The notes under the pieces are model-generated. The model searched no databases and was not told where the DNA came from. It worked only from the letters and a program-made list of their open reading frames with translations. A stretch of 32,781 bases of DNA from Planctomycetia bacterium (GTDB lineage: Bacteria; Planctomycetota; Phycisphaerae; Phycisphaerales; SM1A02), in NCBI GenBank assembly GCA_005792145.1, contig SXSS01000152.1:1-32781 (forward strand). Reading direction: 5' to 3'. Of this stretch, positions 8,878 through 16,873 are shown in pieces; the stretch's first letter is position 1, and each line of letters starts with the position of its first letter. Position numbers and translations under genes: made by a program.

Positions 8878-8924
8878 ACTGGGATTTGGATCTTTATTGA
8901 TTCCACCAGATTCGCTGTCCCAGT
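8878..8924. repeat. Nested inverted repeats, possible three-way junction, between putA and the repeat-protein gene
   Basis: ACTGGGA (8878-8884) pairs with TCCCAGT (8918-8924). Inside lie a 6-bp stem with one bulge (8887-8892 with 8899-8905) and a 3-bp stem (8907-8909 with 8915-8917), leaving few unpaired bases. It sits in the 170-bp gap before a secreted-protein gene. No T tract follows, so it does not look like a standard terminator; it may be a 5' leader element or chance. Confidence 0.35.
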
Positions 8925-8999
8925 AATCCTTCGGCTAGACAACGTGTGCAGTAGCCCTGCGCTTTACGTGCCATATTGAAACAGAATTAAACAATTCCC

Positions 9000-10079
9000 A
9001 TGCTGAAAAATTACACATTACCGATCATCGTCGCCGCCCTTGCAGTGACCAACACTGCATTCGCTCAGTGGCATCAATCGACAGGTACGGCGTCGCTGAA
9101 TATGCAGTCGCTGATCTCACGAGAGAATTATGTGTTTGCAGGTGGGGCCACTGGCGCTTATCGATCGGACACGAGCGCAATAAGTTTCACCATTTCCAAC
9201 TCGGGCAACGATTCAACAGGACCAACAAGAGGATTCGCCACCGACGCTTCATACGTTTACACGTGCACAAGCCAGGGTGTCTTTCGCAGCGCCAACAATG
9301 GTGCGACGTGGATTTCTAAGAGCGCAGGCATGACGAATATGCTCACAAGCGGCATCATCCAAGTTCAGTCGCACCTCTTTGTTGTTGGACCGTCTGGTGT
9401 TTTTCGTTCGGACAACCAAGGCGACAATTGGGCCGCTGCGGGAATGGTGGGAGTTGATGTCAGGTGCGTGACGGCAGTGGATTCGACCCTGTTCGTCGGA
9501 ACGAACGGCTCTGGCGTCTACAAGAGCACGAATTTGGGAACGACTTGGACCGCTGTCAACACCGGTCTCGCATCGACGAACATCCGAGCAATCGAGGCGA
9601 AAGGCACATCACTTTTCGCCGGCGGGCAAATTGGAACCGGCGTCTACCGATCGACCAATCTCGGTGCGAGTTGGACATTGCTTGGTGGCGGCTTGACCTC
9701 CGGCAGTTACAGAGGGTTTGCGCATGATGATCGAATGATTGTTGCAGGTTCATTCGGTGGAGGCGTCTTTTACTCTGTCGACAATGGCGACCACTGGATC
9801 GCCATCAATTCAGGATTGACCGATCTGACAATCTTTGATCTTGTGATCCATCAGGGAATGCTTATTGCCGCGACGAATACGCAAGGCGTTTTTCGATTCG
9901 CGATATCAAACACATTAGACCTAACAGGTGATAGCTGCATCGACGGTTCTGATCTGAGCGCATTCCTGAGTGAATGGGGAACTTGCACAGACTGTGCTGC
10001 AGATTTCAACGGAGACAATTTGGTTGAAGGAAGCGATTTTACTTTGCTCCTCACCAACTGGGGACTTTGCGGATCTTGA
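9000..10079 (+). CDS. Secreted BNR/propeller-repeat protein with dockerin-like C-terminus
   Basis: This 359-residue exported protein begins with a signal peptide (MLKNYTLPIIVAALAVTNTA, likely cleaved after AFA at residue 22). The body contains at least five repeats of the form VFRSxNxGxxW (for example VFRSANNGATW, VFRSDNQGDNW, VYKSTNLGTTW, VYRSTNLGASW, VFYSVDNGDHW), which are Asp-box/sortilin-like blades of a beta-propeller. The last 50 residues hold two EF-hand-like units (LTGDSCIDGSDLSAFL and ADFNGDNLVEGSDF), each followed by a Trp-Gly-x-Cys, typical of the dockerin-like tails of planctomycete surface proteins. The tail may bind calcium and anchor the protein. The ligand is unknown. The ATG at 9000 fits the signal peptide. 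It ends 3 bp from a convergent gene. Confidence 0.85.
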   Translation: MLKNYTLPIIVAALAVTNTAFAQWHQSTGTASLNMQSLISRENYVFAGGATGAYRSDTSAISFTISNSGNDSTGPTRGFATDASYVYTCTSQGVFRSANNGATWISKSAGMTNMLTSGIIQVQSHLFVVGPSGVFRSDNQGDNWAAAGMVGVDVRCVTAVDSTLFVGTNGSGVYKSTNLGTTWTAVNTGLASTNIRAIEAKGTSLFAGGQIGTGVYRSTNLGASWTLLGGGLTSGSYRGFAHDDRMIVAGSFGGGVFYSVDNGDHWIAINSGLTDLTIFDLVIHQGMLIAATNTQGVFRFAISNTLDLTGDSCIDGSDLSAFLSEWGTCTDCAADFNGDNLVEGSDFTLLLTNWGLCGS

Positions 10080-10082
10080 AAA

Positions 10083-10577
10083 TCAGTCCCAAAGGGATTT
10101 CAGTAAGTCACAGATACAAGAAGATTTCTTCTCCTGTTTTTGGGGACCTTTTTCTTGACTCCCTCCAAATGGGATGGCATTTTTCCCATCTGCCTGAATT
10201 GCAGCAAGAGAATCCCATAGCGGCTCAACCGAACGTGGGTCATTATGCTTGGAATCGTGAACGACTATGGGAATGCCAGCGTGAAATGAATCCGTCTCAA
10301 TAGAAAGCACGCGATCTGTATTCACCCACGGTTGGGAAATGTCCGCTTGAGCAGATTGGATAGTCAAGTCACTTACAACTTCTCTCAGGCCATATGACAT
10401 AGCTTCTTCATTGGCAAAGGTTCGGACTCTGACTGGATCACTTGCCGCCGCGGCCTTACTTCGAACATTAGAGACAGGATTGACATTGCTGAAAGCAATA
10501 GTGATTGCAAAGGTCAAGAGCACAAAAAAACAAAAAGCCCCGACTGCAATTCGTTTCTTTGTGATCAATTTGCTCAT
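10083..10577 (-). CDS. Unknown protein with N-terminal membrane anchor
   Basis: A 164-residue protein with no family I can name. A positively charged start (MSKLITKKRIAVGAF) leads into one hydrophobic segment (about 12-30), then a hydrophilic region likely outside the membrane, ending in a Lys/Gln-rich stretch and two cysteines near the C-terminus (CIC). A good Shine-Dalgarno sequence, GAAGGA, lies 8 nt before the ATG, which is the main support for the gene being real. It follows the DinB-fold gene by 29 bp on the same strand and may share its transcript. The short open frame and lack of recognisable homology keep confidence moderate. Confidence 0.6.
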   Translation of the reverse strand: MSKLITKKRIAVGAFCFFVLLTFAITIAFSNVNPVSNVRSKAAAASDPVRVRTFANEEAMSYGLREVVSDLTIQSAQADISQPWVNTDRVLSIETDSFHAGIPIVVHDSKHNDPRSVEPLWDSLAAIQADGKNAIPFGGSQEKGPQKQEKKSSCICDLLKSLWD

Positions 10578-10606
10578 TGAAAAAATCCTTCAGTGAATTG
10601 CCGCTC

Positions 10607-11113
10607 TTACGAGGCCTTGGAGATCCGTTCACGCCCCCACAGAATCCAACTGGAATCTGAAAGCGTATGCCCCATGCTACGTAACATGAATGAAATTTGC
10701 GCATTGTGATAAAGCGCGTGCGTTGGCACTTGCATGATTGAATCGATGGCTCTTTGACGATATTCAATTCCATCACGAACGCGAACCACGATTCGATCGC
10801 ACTCTGCGGGTGTCAGTCGTTCGAGATATCCATCCCAGCGCGCACGAACCTTCGCAAACTCAGCGCGAATCGATGCGATGTTTGGCAGTTCGCTCGTCGG
10901 AGGCATTGTCACTGTCGCATCGCCCTCAAGCACACCAATCCAAATTCTTTCCGCACCAACGAGATGTACGATGGTTGCATGCACAGATCCCATTCCAATT
11001 GGAAACTCTCGACGAAAATCCGCGTCTGGAATCGCCGCGACGGCATCGAGTGTGCGTCCAGTCATCCATCGCAGCCAATTATGCGCATCACATGCAATCG
11101 TGTTTGAATTCAT
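10607..11113 (-). CDS. DinB/YfiT-fold putative metal-dependent protein
   Basis: This 168-residue protein looks like a four-helix-bundle member of the DinB superfamily. It opens with HNWLRWMTGRTLDAVAAIP, has a first metal-ligand region GMGSVHATIVHLVGAERIW (H45, H50), and a C-terminal pair H132 and H136 in PTHALYHNAQ. This His-x-x-x-His near the third helix with the early histidine is the usual three-histidine site. Family members include thiol-dependent S-transferases and many of unknown activity; the substrate here cannot be told. The ATG at 11113 is preceded by AAGGA. It starts 11 bp after the small exported protein on the same strand, which suggests a shared transcript. Despite the name, nothing here points to SOS control. 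Confidence 0.82.
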   Translation of the reverse strand: MNSNTIACDAHNWLRWMTGRTLDAVAAIPDADFRREFPIGMGSVHATIVHLVGAERIWIGVLEGDATVTMPPTSELPNIASIRAEFAKVRARWDGYLERLTPAECDRIVVRVRDGIEYRQRAIDSIMQVPTHALYHNAQISFMLRSMGHTLSDSSWILWGRERISKAS

Positions 11114-11124
11114 AGTGCAAATCC

Positions 11125-11478
11125 TTATTGTTTGATTTCCGTCACTGCGCTGGCAATAATTTCGCCCTGTGCATCTCGTGCAACAGTCTCGACAATGACT
11201 ATGCCATTTATGCGCTTTGATTGAACGGCGAAATCCATGCTCTTCACGCCATCTTCGACCTTGACAGTGGCCAACTGGCCAATGACCGCCACCACTTTTG
11301 GCGCAGAGAGCAACGATCCATCTGCGCTGTGCAATTCAATCTCGACGGTGACCGAATCTGCCCCTTGACCCAAAGAAGAAATCGAAGCATTCACGATCAA
11401 AGAGCTGACCGCCGGATGTGCGCATGCGCAGAGCGCGAGGAGGAGAAAACTTCCAGTGATTTTGAAAACGAACTTCAT
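11125..11478 (-). CDS. Small exported protein (probable lipoprotein) of unknown function
   Basis: This 117-residue protein begins MKFVFKITGSFLLLALCACA, a clear signal sequence. The cysteines in LALC/LCAC offer a possible lipobox, so it is either a lipoprotein or a cleaved periplasmic protein. The mature part is mostly beta-strand; the segment LSAPKVVAVIGQLATVKVED resembles a piece found in secretin-type and related envelope proteins, but this is a weak similarity by eye. I start at ATG 11478, which has AAGGA about 9 nt upstream, rather than 11544, which would add 22 residues before the signal peptide. It probably leads a three-gene unit with the DinB-fold and anchored proteins. Confidence 0.7.
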   Translation of the reverse strand: MKFVFKITGSFLLLALCACAHPAVSSLIVNASISSLGQGADSVTVEIELHSADGSLLSAPKVVAVIGQLATVKVEDGVKSMDFAVQSKRINGIVIVETVARDAQGEIIASAVTEIKQ

Positions 11479-11546
11479 CGTATCTATTCCTTTGATTATG
11501 AAACATGCAATTCTTGTGAGTGATTGCGAAGCGTAACAAATCATCT

Positions 11547-12962
11547 ATGCGATCGCATACCGTATGCATTGTGACCGCTGCGAATCAAACTGGAACACCC
11601 ACTGCAGCAGAAGCCAACTTTGATGGCCTTGTTGGAATGACCCACAATTATGCAGGACTTGCCGCGGGAAATATGGCAAGCCAGAATAATGCGGGACGCA
11701 TTTCAAACCCAAAGGCTGCTGCACTGCAAGGCATTGCAAAAATGGAGGCGGTTGCGGCGCTGGGCGTGACGCAATGTTTTCTTCCACCGCATGAGCGACC
11801 AGCTTTATGGGTATTGCGGCAATATGGCTTTACTGGCGATGACGAACGCGTGCTCGCCGATGCACACGCCAACAAGCCGCATCTGCTGGCGCAATGTTGC
11901 AGTTCAAGTTTTATGTGGAGCGCGAACGCTGGAACAGTTGCGCCCGCACAAGATGCGCGCGATCAACGAACGCATCTGGTCGTGGCAAATTTGAAGTCCA
12001 TGCCGCACCGCTCAATCGAACCATCAAGCACGAATGCGATTCTGAGAGCTGTCTTTGCCGACCGCGAGCGTTTCGTGGTTCATCAAGCGCTTCCAAGTGC
12101 GGCAGATATGGGCGACGAGGGTGCGGCGAATCACACACGTTTCTTTGACGCGACAAACGCTCAACAACCCGCGACACATTTTTTCGTATACGGAATTGAC
12201 ACCGCCAATCCGCAGCAGCGACCCAAAATTCATCCCGCTCGGCAATCGCTTCAAGCCAGCCAAAGCATTGCAAAATTATTGCAACTCGATCTTGCGCAGT
12301 GCGTCTTTGCGCAGCAACATCCTGACGCTATTGACCAAGGCGTGTTTCACAATGACGTTGTTGCTGTTGGCAACGCATCCACTCTGCTCTATCACCAAGA
12401 TGCTTGGCTTGATCATGATCGTGTGTTGAACGCGCTTGCTGAGAGCGTTGGAAAATCATTTTGCCCCATCGCTGTCAGCCGCGATGAATTGACGATCGCC
12501 GAAGCAGTCTCGACATATCTATTCAACTCTCAACTTGTCACAACGCCAGATGGAACTATGACATTGGTGTGCCCAATCGAAGTCGAACATCATGATCGTG
12601 CGCGCGCGGTGGCTCAGCGCATTCAAGGTGATCCGCGCAATTCAATCTCGCGCATCTTGTATCTCGATGTGCGCGAGAGCATGCGAAATGGTGGTGGACC
12701 AGCGTGCCTGAGATTGCGCGTGCCTCTTGCGCCTCCGTCCGGCTTGGCTCCTTCCATAAATTCTTTGCGTGGCATTCATCCTGGTTGCATTTTCAATTCG
12801 CAGCGCGCGACAGAATTGCGTTTATGGATTGAACAGTGGTATCCAAACCAGCTCACTCCTGAAGACCTCGCGGACCCGATGCTTCTGAAGCGAAATCGTG
12901 ACGCGCTCGATTCACTCACACAACAACTTGGACTTCCTGCGATCTATCCATTCCAAGGGTGA
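11547..12962 (+). CDS. astB: N-succinylarginine dihydrolase
   Basis: AstB hydrolyses N2-succinylarginine to N2-succinylornithine, two ammonia and carbon dioxide, the second step of the arginine succinyltransferase pathway. The protein aligns along its length with the enterobacterial family: NFDGLVGMTHNYAGLAAGN at the start, PPHERP, GDEGAANH, FAQQHPDAIDQGVFHNDV and ESMRNGGGPACLRLRV. The catalytic triad is in place at E191, H268 and C387 with family-like spacing. The N-terminus is uncertain: starts at GTG 11520, ATG 11547 or an internal GTG are possible, and the conserved core begins about 20 residues later. The other ast genes (astA, astC, astD, astE) are absent from the window, so the source of its substrate is unclear. 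It may work in a pathway with distant genes. Confidence 0.93.
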   Translation: MRSHTVCIVTAANQTGTPTAAEANFDGLVGMTHNYAGLAAGNMASQNNAGRISNPKAAALQGIAKMEAVAALGVTQCFLPPHERPALWVLRQYGFTGDDERVLADAHANKPHLLAQCCSSSFMWSANAGTVAPAQDARDQRTHLVVANLKSMPHRSIEPSSTNAILRAVFADRERFVVHQALPSAADMGDEGAANHTRFFDATNAQQPATHFFVYGIDTANPQQRPKIHPARQSLQASQSIAKLLQLDLAQCVFAQQHPDAIDQGVFHNDVVAVGNASTLLYHQDAWLDHDRVLNALAESVGKSFCPIAVSRDELTIAEAVSTYLFNSQLVTTPDGTMTLVCPIEVEHHDRARAVAQRIQGDPRNSISRILYLDVRESMRNGGGPACLRLRVPLAPPSGLAPSINSLRGIHPGCIFNSQRATELRLWIEQWYPNQLTPEDLADPMLLKRNRDALDSLTQQLGLPAIYPFQG

Positions 12963-12990
12963 TTTCAATAAAAAACTACTGTGCCTCTAT

Positions 12991-14550
12991 TCACTGACCG
13001 CCAAGCGTGCGATATTGCAGCGCTTCCGCCAAGAACACTGCGTTCACTTCCACTTCTCCCGCGAGATCTGCGATTGTCCGCGCAACCCTGCGAATCTTGT
13101 CATATGCCCGCGCGCTCAGCGCAAGTTCATCCAACCCTCGGGTCAACAAATCTGATGCGGCCGCATCAAGACGACAATGTCGATCAAGAACCTCGACACT
13201 CAGCCTCGCATTTGGAATTTTCCCCTGCCGATTCACCGCGCGACGCCGTGCTTCGATGACTTGCTCGCGCAGTGTTGCGCTGTCGACACCAGGCTTGACC
13301 CGCGCGAGATCTCGCGCGCTCACTCTGCGCACTTCGACATGCAAATCGATGCGATCAAGCACCGGACCAGAAATGCGTCCGAGATATTCAGACATCATCC
13401 GCGCACCTCCTGCACCAGCAACACGATCTCCGCGCGCAGTTGGATTCATCGCAGCCACCAACATCGTGATTGCAGGCCAACGCACCGACCCACTTGCGCG
13501 GGCGATCGCCACCTCGCCACCCTCAAGTGGTTCGCGCAAAGCTTCCAGCACATCTCTGCGAAACTCTGGCAATTCATCGAGAAATAAGACTCCTTGATGA
13601 GCAAGCGTGATTTCTCCAGGGCGCCCCATCGGCCCTCCTCCCACAATTGCAACAGCGCTCGCACCATGATGCGGCGCACGAACAGGACGCGCGATGTCCA
13701 ATGTTCCGCGCGGAGTCTTGCGAAATTCGCACATCCCAACACACGAACCGATGCGCATGACTTCCAACGCTTCTTCAGCCAAAAGCGGAGGCAAAATCCC
13801 CGCGAGCGCACGCGCCAACATTGTCTTGCCACATCCAGCAGGTCCAAGCAGCAGCGCATTATGCCCCCCCGCAGCGGCGATCAACATCGCACGCTTCGCA
13901 AGCACCTGCCCTTTGATATCTCGAAAGTTGACGGGAGCAAGTCCAGGCGCAGGAAGTTCGTGTTCGCTTGGCAAAATTGCATCGAACGATTCATCCGCGA
14001 GCAAAGTCGGCGCACTGGGTTCGCCCTCGCCACGAAAAAATGCGACCACTTCGCAGAGTGTTGATGCGCCGATCACTTTCACATCAGGCACAAGCGATGC
14101 TTCAATCGCATTTTCAATAGGCACAATAATTCCACGACCGTGATCGCGCGCCATCAGCGCAGCGCTGACAGATCCACGAATGGGTCGCAATCGTCCATCG
14201 AGCGCGAGTTCTCCAGCGATCAACCAATCCGAAGGTGAAGGCGCATCTGCTCGCTTTGGCTCTGCAGTTCCAGAGGCGAAGAGCAATCCCATCGCAATTG
14301 GAAGGTCGTACACCGGACCCTCCTTGCGCGTTCCAGCAGGCGCGAGATTGACCAACACATGATGACGAGGGACCTCGAATCCAGAGACCTCGATCGCACG
14401 GCGAACGCGCTCGACCGATTCGCGAATCGCCGCATCTGGCAGACCGACCACGCAAATCTGCGGCAAACCATGGGGAGAAAGATGGACTTCAACTTCGCAT
14501 GGAAGTGCGTCGATTCCCCGCAACATAAAAGCATGAACAAGCGCGTGCAC
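12991..14550 (-). CDS. ComM/YifB family Mg-chelatase-like AAA+ ATPase
   Basis: A 519-residue member of the YifB/ComM family; ComM is a hexameric helicase that promotes branch migration in natural transformation. An N-terminal Lon-like ChlI domain (about 1-165) is followed by the AAA+ core with Walker A GPAGCGKT at 236-243, Walker B VLFLDELPEF and sensor region MLVAAMNP, then the C-terminal domain from RISGPVLDRIDLHVEV. After MNP (from M368) the usual cysteine-rich segment is missing: it reads TARGDRVAGAGGARMMSEYL instead of a CPCG...CxC cluster. GTG 14550 is chosen because it gives the family N-terminus (MHALVHAFMLRGID). Converges with astB. Whether this bacterium is naturally competent cannot be seen here. 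Confidence 0.92.
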   Translation of the reverse strand: MHALVHAFMLRGIDALPCEVEVHLSPHGLPQICVVGLPDAAIRESVERVRRAIEVSGFEVPRHHVLVNLAPAGTRKEGPVYDLPIAMGLLFASGTAEPKRADAPSPSDWLIAGELALDGRLRPIRGSVSAALMARDHGRGIIVPIENAIEASLVPDVKVIGASTLCEVVAFFRGEGEPSAPTLLADESFDAILPSEHELPAPGLAPVNFRDIKGQVLAKRAMLIAAAGGHNALLLGPAGCGKTMLARALAGILPPLLAEEALEVMRIGSCVGMCEFRKTPRGTLDIARPVRAPHHGASAVAIVGGGPMGRPGEITLAHQGVLFLDELPEFRRDVLEALREPLEGGEVAIARASGSVRWPAITMLVAAMNPTARGDRVAGAGGARMMSEYLGRISGPVLDRIDLHVEVRRVSARDLARVKPGVDSATLREQVIEARRRAVNRQGKIPNARLSVEVLDRHCRLDAAASDLLTRGLDELALSARAYDKIRRVARTIADLAGEVEVNAVFLAEALQYRTLGGQ

Positions 14551-14629
14551 AACGAGAACCTAGTTTCTTGCCGACGACATCCGACAAATCCCCCCCTTTT
14601 TCTCTATCTTTCAACCAGACGAGCGCCAC

Positions 14630-15448
14630 TTGGATTTTTCTACTCTCACTCTCTCGATTCTGATTGGAACCGTTGGCGGATTCCTGGGTGGACTTTTCGG
14701 AATTGGCGGCGGAGTTGCGATCATCCCTTTGCTGACCCTGACTCAAGGAAGCAATCCGCATCTCTATCAAGCGGCAAGTCTTGTTGCTGCGCTGCTCGTC
14801 AGCGCGGGCAGCATTCCTCGACACATTCGCGCACATGCAATTCGCTGGACATTTGCACTGCGCACAATTCCATTTTCAATTGCAACAGTCGGACTGGGCA
14901 TCGCCATCGGTATTTATCTTCCAAACACGCAATGGCTCGAGTGGATTTTCGCGGCGTTCTTGATCTATGTCGCAATTTCTGAAGTCATTCACCGTTTGCG
15001 AGAGAAGCCTGCGGAACGAAAATCCCCGCTGCTTGCCGAACGAATGGGATGGGGACCAGCATCCATCGTTGGTTCGGCGATGGGAACACTTTCTGGTTTG
15101 CTTGGAATCGGCGGAGGCGTGATCGCAGTCCCGATGATGAGCGCCGTCAATCGATTCGACATTCGTACCACGATTGCCACGAGTGCATTCCTCGTTTTGC
15201 CAACGGTCATCATTGCCGTGATCTTAAAATATTTGACTCTCTCATCGGTCAAGACTCCAGCAGGCGATCCGATCACTATGAGTGCGGCTCTGTGGCTTGC
15301 AGCAGCACTCGCGCCAGGAGCATTTGTTGGCGCATTTATTGGCGCGTCGCTCGTTCACAAACTTCCGATGCGCAAACTCTCCTTCGCCTTCGCATTGCTG
15401 TGCGCAATTCTTGCAATTCGTATGTCTGGGATTGTCACCTTCAAGTGA
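14630..15448 (+). CDS. Sulfite exporter TauE/SafE family membrane protein
   Basis: A 272-residue polytopic inner-membrane protein with about eight hydrophobic segments. The duplicated signature of the family is visible: GGFLGGLFGIGGGVAIIPLL near the N-terminus and GTLSGLLGIGGGVIAVPMM in the second half. Members export sulfite, sulfoacetate or other organosulfonates, but many have unknown cargo, so no substrate is assigned. The start is a TTG at 14630, giving MDFSTLTLSILIG; no in-frame ATG lies near the expected N-terminus. It is divergent from the ComM gene by 79 bp and is followed after 33 bp by another membrane protein, probably on the same transcript. Confidence 0.9.
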   Translation: MDFSTLTLSILIGTVGGFLGGLFGIGGGVAIIPLLTLTQGSNPHLYQAASLVAALLVSAGSIPRHIRAHAIRWTFALRTIPFSIATVGLGIAIGIYLPNTQWLEWIFAAFLIYVAISEVIHRLREKPAERKSPLLAERMGWGPASIVGSAMGTLSGLLGIGGGVIAVPMMSAVNRFDIRTTIATSAFLVLPTVIIAVILKYLTLSSVKTPAGDPITMSAALWLAAALAPGAFVGAFIGASLVHKLPMRKLSFAFALLCAILAIRMSGIVTFK

Positions 15449-15481
15449 TCAGCGCATTCAAGTGATACTCTCGGTTGAAAG

Positions 15482-16228
15482 ATGAATTCCGAAACTCAAA
15501 CTCAAACACCTTCCAAATTTCGGCGCAATCTGGTGATTGCTCTGGGAGTCCTCTGGATCACTCTTCCGCCTTTGATGGGCTTCTGGTTGCTGGGTGAATT
15601 AGGAACAGTCGGCGATTGGTTGAAATCTCATCCTGACTACGGACTTGCACTCTTCATAACAATGTTTGCGCTGACTTCTGGATTCGGATTGCTTCCAACA
15701 TATGCGCAGGCGATTCTTGGCGGATGGGTCTTCGGCGTCACGATCGGCACGGCCGCTGCGATGTGCGGATTACTCTGCGGGGTGATGATTGGATTCACTT
15801 TTTCGCGCATCGTCAGTGGCGCTTCGATCAAAGCGCTTATTGATAGCAATCCACGCGGACGCGTGATTCGCAATGCCCTCGTCGAATCAAGTCAACGACG
15901 AACATTCCTGCTGATATTGCTTCTTCGCCTTCCTCCTAATTCCCCATTTGCAATTGCAAATCTGGCGATGGGCGCATCTGGAGTGCGCGCACTGCCACTA
16001 CTTGGCGGAACTGCTCTTGGAATGTTCCCGCGCACCCTGATCACTTGTGGCGCTGCCGCCGCTGCGGCGCAAACAGGCGCACGGGATTTTCAACAACTGT
16101 TTTCGGAAACAGGATGGGGTTTTATCGCCGTCGGAATTTGCAGTTTTATTATTGCGTTGCTGATCATCCGCGTCGTTTCGATTCGCGCGCTCAAGAGTGC
16201 AGGATTGATGTCAGAATCACCGCCCTGA
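15482..16228 (+). CDS. TVP38/TMEM64 (VTT/DedA-like) family membrane protein
   Basis: A 248-residue inner-membrane protein with about six hydrophobic segments after a short basic N-terminus. The VTT-domain hallmarks are a glycine-rich reentrant region (TYAQAILGGWVFGVTIGTA), the GFTFSRI stretch and the basic/proline part LLLRLPPNSPFAIANLAMGAS. Relatives in bacteria and eukaryotes act in lipid scrambling or in membrane homeostasis, and no specific role can be assigned here. ATG at 15482 has a -10-like GATACT 12 nt upstream and no clear Shine-Dalgarno site. It converges with the lipoprotein at the end of the nusA operon. Confidence 0.85.
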   Translation: MNSETQTQTPSKFRRNLVIALGVLWITLPPLMGFWLLGELGTVGDWLKSHPDYGLALFITMFALTSGFGLLPTYAQAILGGWVFGVTIGTAAAMCGLLCGVMIGFTFSRIVSGASIKALIDSNPRGRVIRNALVESSQRRTFLLILLLRLPPNSPFAIANLAMGASGVRALPLLGGTALGMFPRTLITCGAAAAAAQTGARDFQQLFSETGWGFIAVGICSFIIALLIIRVVSIRALKSAGLMSESPP

Positions 16229-16232
16229 TCGT

Positions 16233-16264
16233 AAAAAACAGAGCCGTGGGAATTTCGATCACGG
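16233..16264 (-). terminator. Possible weak intrinsic terminator at the end of the nusA operon
   Basis: On the minus strand, a 5-bp GC-rich stem (CCGTG/CACGG, 16264-16260 with 16248-16244) with an 11-nt loop is followed after 5 nt by six T (16238-16233). It overlaps the lipoprotein stop codon, which fits the end of the transcript. The stem is short and the T tract is offset, so this is tentative. Confidence 0.35.
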
Positions 16265-16873
16265 ACTCGCCAACGGCGGCTGCACTCCAGAAGGATTCGC
16301 AACTGGTGGCGCAGGATCGGGGATCGTTTGAGTCGAAGTATCGCGCGCAGTCGGCGCTTCCAACCCATTTGGATCGGCAACTTGCGTCGTGGACATAGCT
16401 GACGCCGGCTTGCTCAAATCAATCGGCAACTGCGCGAGTCGTGAATCGATCTCACCAAAGAAATGGTCCGCTGCGGTCAGGAAATTAGGCGGACGAATGG
16501 ACGCCCGAGAATTGAGAACAATCTTCGGCACTCGATTATCTGCGTCGACGAGGACAGAAAACGTCCACGTTTCACTTTGGCGTCGAAGTGCTTCGCCTGG
16601 CTCCGCATAATCTCGCTTCAATTCGCGGTAAATTTCAATGCGATTTGCGCTTGCGTCGACAAACACGCCGTTTTCGGTGACAAACCAATTGGAATACTTG
16701 GGATTTCGCGCCGCCCCAAGAGCAGCTTGCCAAAGTTCATCGTGACTCACGCCTGGATAATCACGCGAAACGGTATTGCATCCGACCGCCATCAGGATCG
16801 CCGCGCACACGAAAACAACAGTGCGAATGTTCCGCTTCGTCTTCAATATGTTTTCAATCGATAAAAATTGCAT
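16259..16873 (-). CDS. Probable lipoprotein of unknown function
   Basis: About 204 residues with a lipoprotein signal: a basic stretch (LKTKRNIRT), a hydrophobic core (VVFVCAAILMAVG) and the lipobox AVGC, so the mature protein is likely lipid-anchored at its cysteine. The mature part has a folded region (about DELWQAALGAARNPKYSNWF to the Pro-rich tail) and ends in a low-complexity tail rich in Pro, Thr and Ala. The start is uncertain. ATG 16873 overlaps the end of yebC by 20 nt; a TTG at 16846 would give MKTKRNIRTVVFVCAAILMA, a neater signal peptide with no overlap. It is the last gene of the nusA operon as drawn. Function not recognised. Confidence 0.75.
   Translation of the reverse strand: MQFLSIENILKTKRNIRTVVFVCAAILMAVGCNTVSRDYPGVSHDELWQAALGAARNPKYSNWFVTENGVFVDASANRIEIYRELKRDYAEPGEALRRQSETWTFSVLVDADNRVPKIVLNSRASIRPPNFLTAADHFFGEIDSRLAQLPIDLSKPASAMSTTQVADPNGLEAPTARDTSTQTIPDPAPPVANPSGVQPPLASP

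Noticed and set aside
13007-14143. Several long plus-strand frames opposite the ComM gene
   Set aside because: Arg/Ser-rich shadow frames; the minus-strand ATPase is unambiguous.
15440-15466. Direct repeat TTCAAGTGAT twice (15440-15449 and 15457-15466) upstream of the TVP38-like gene
   Set aside because: The first copy is inside the end of the TauE-like coding sequence, the spacing of 17 bp is not helical, and 10-bp repeats can occur by chance.
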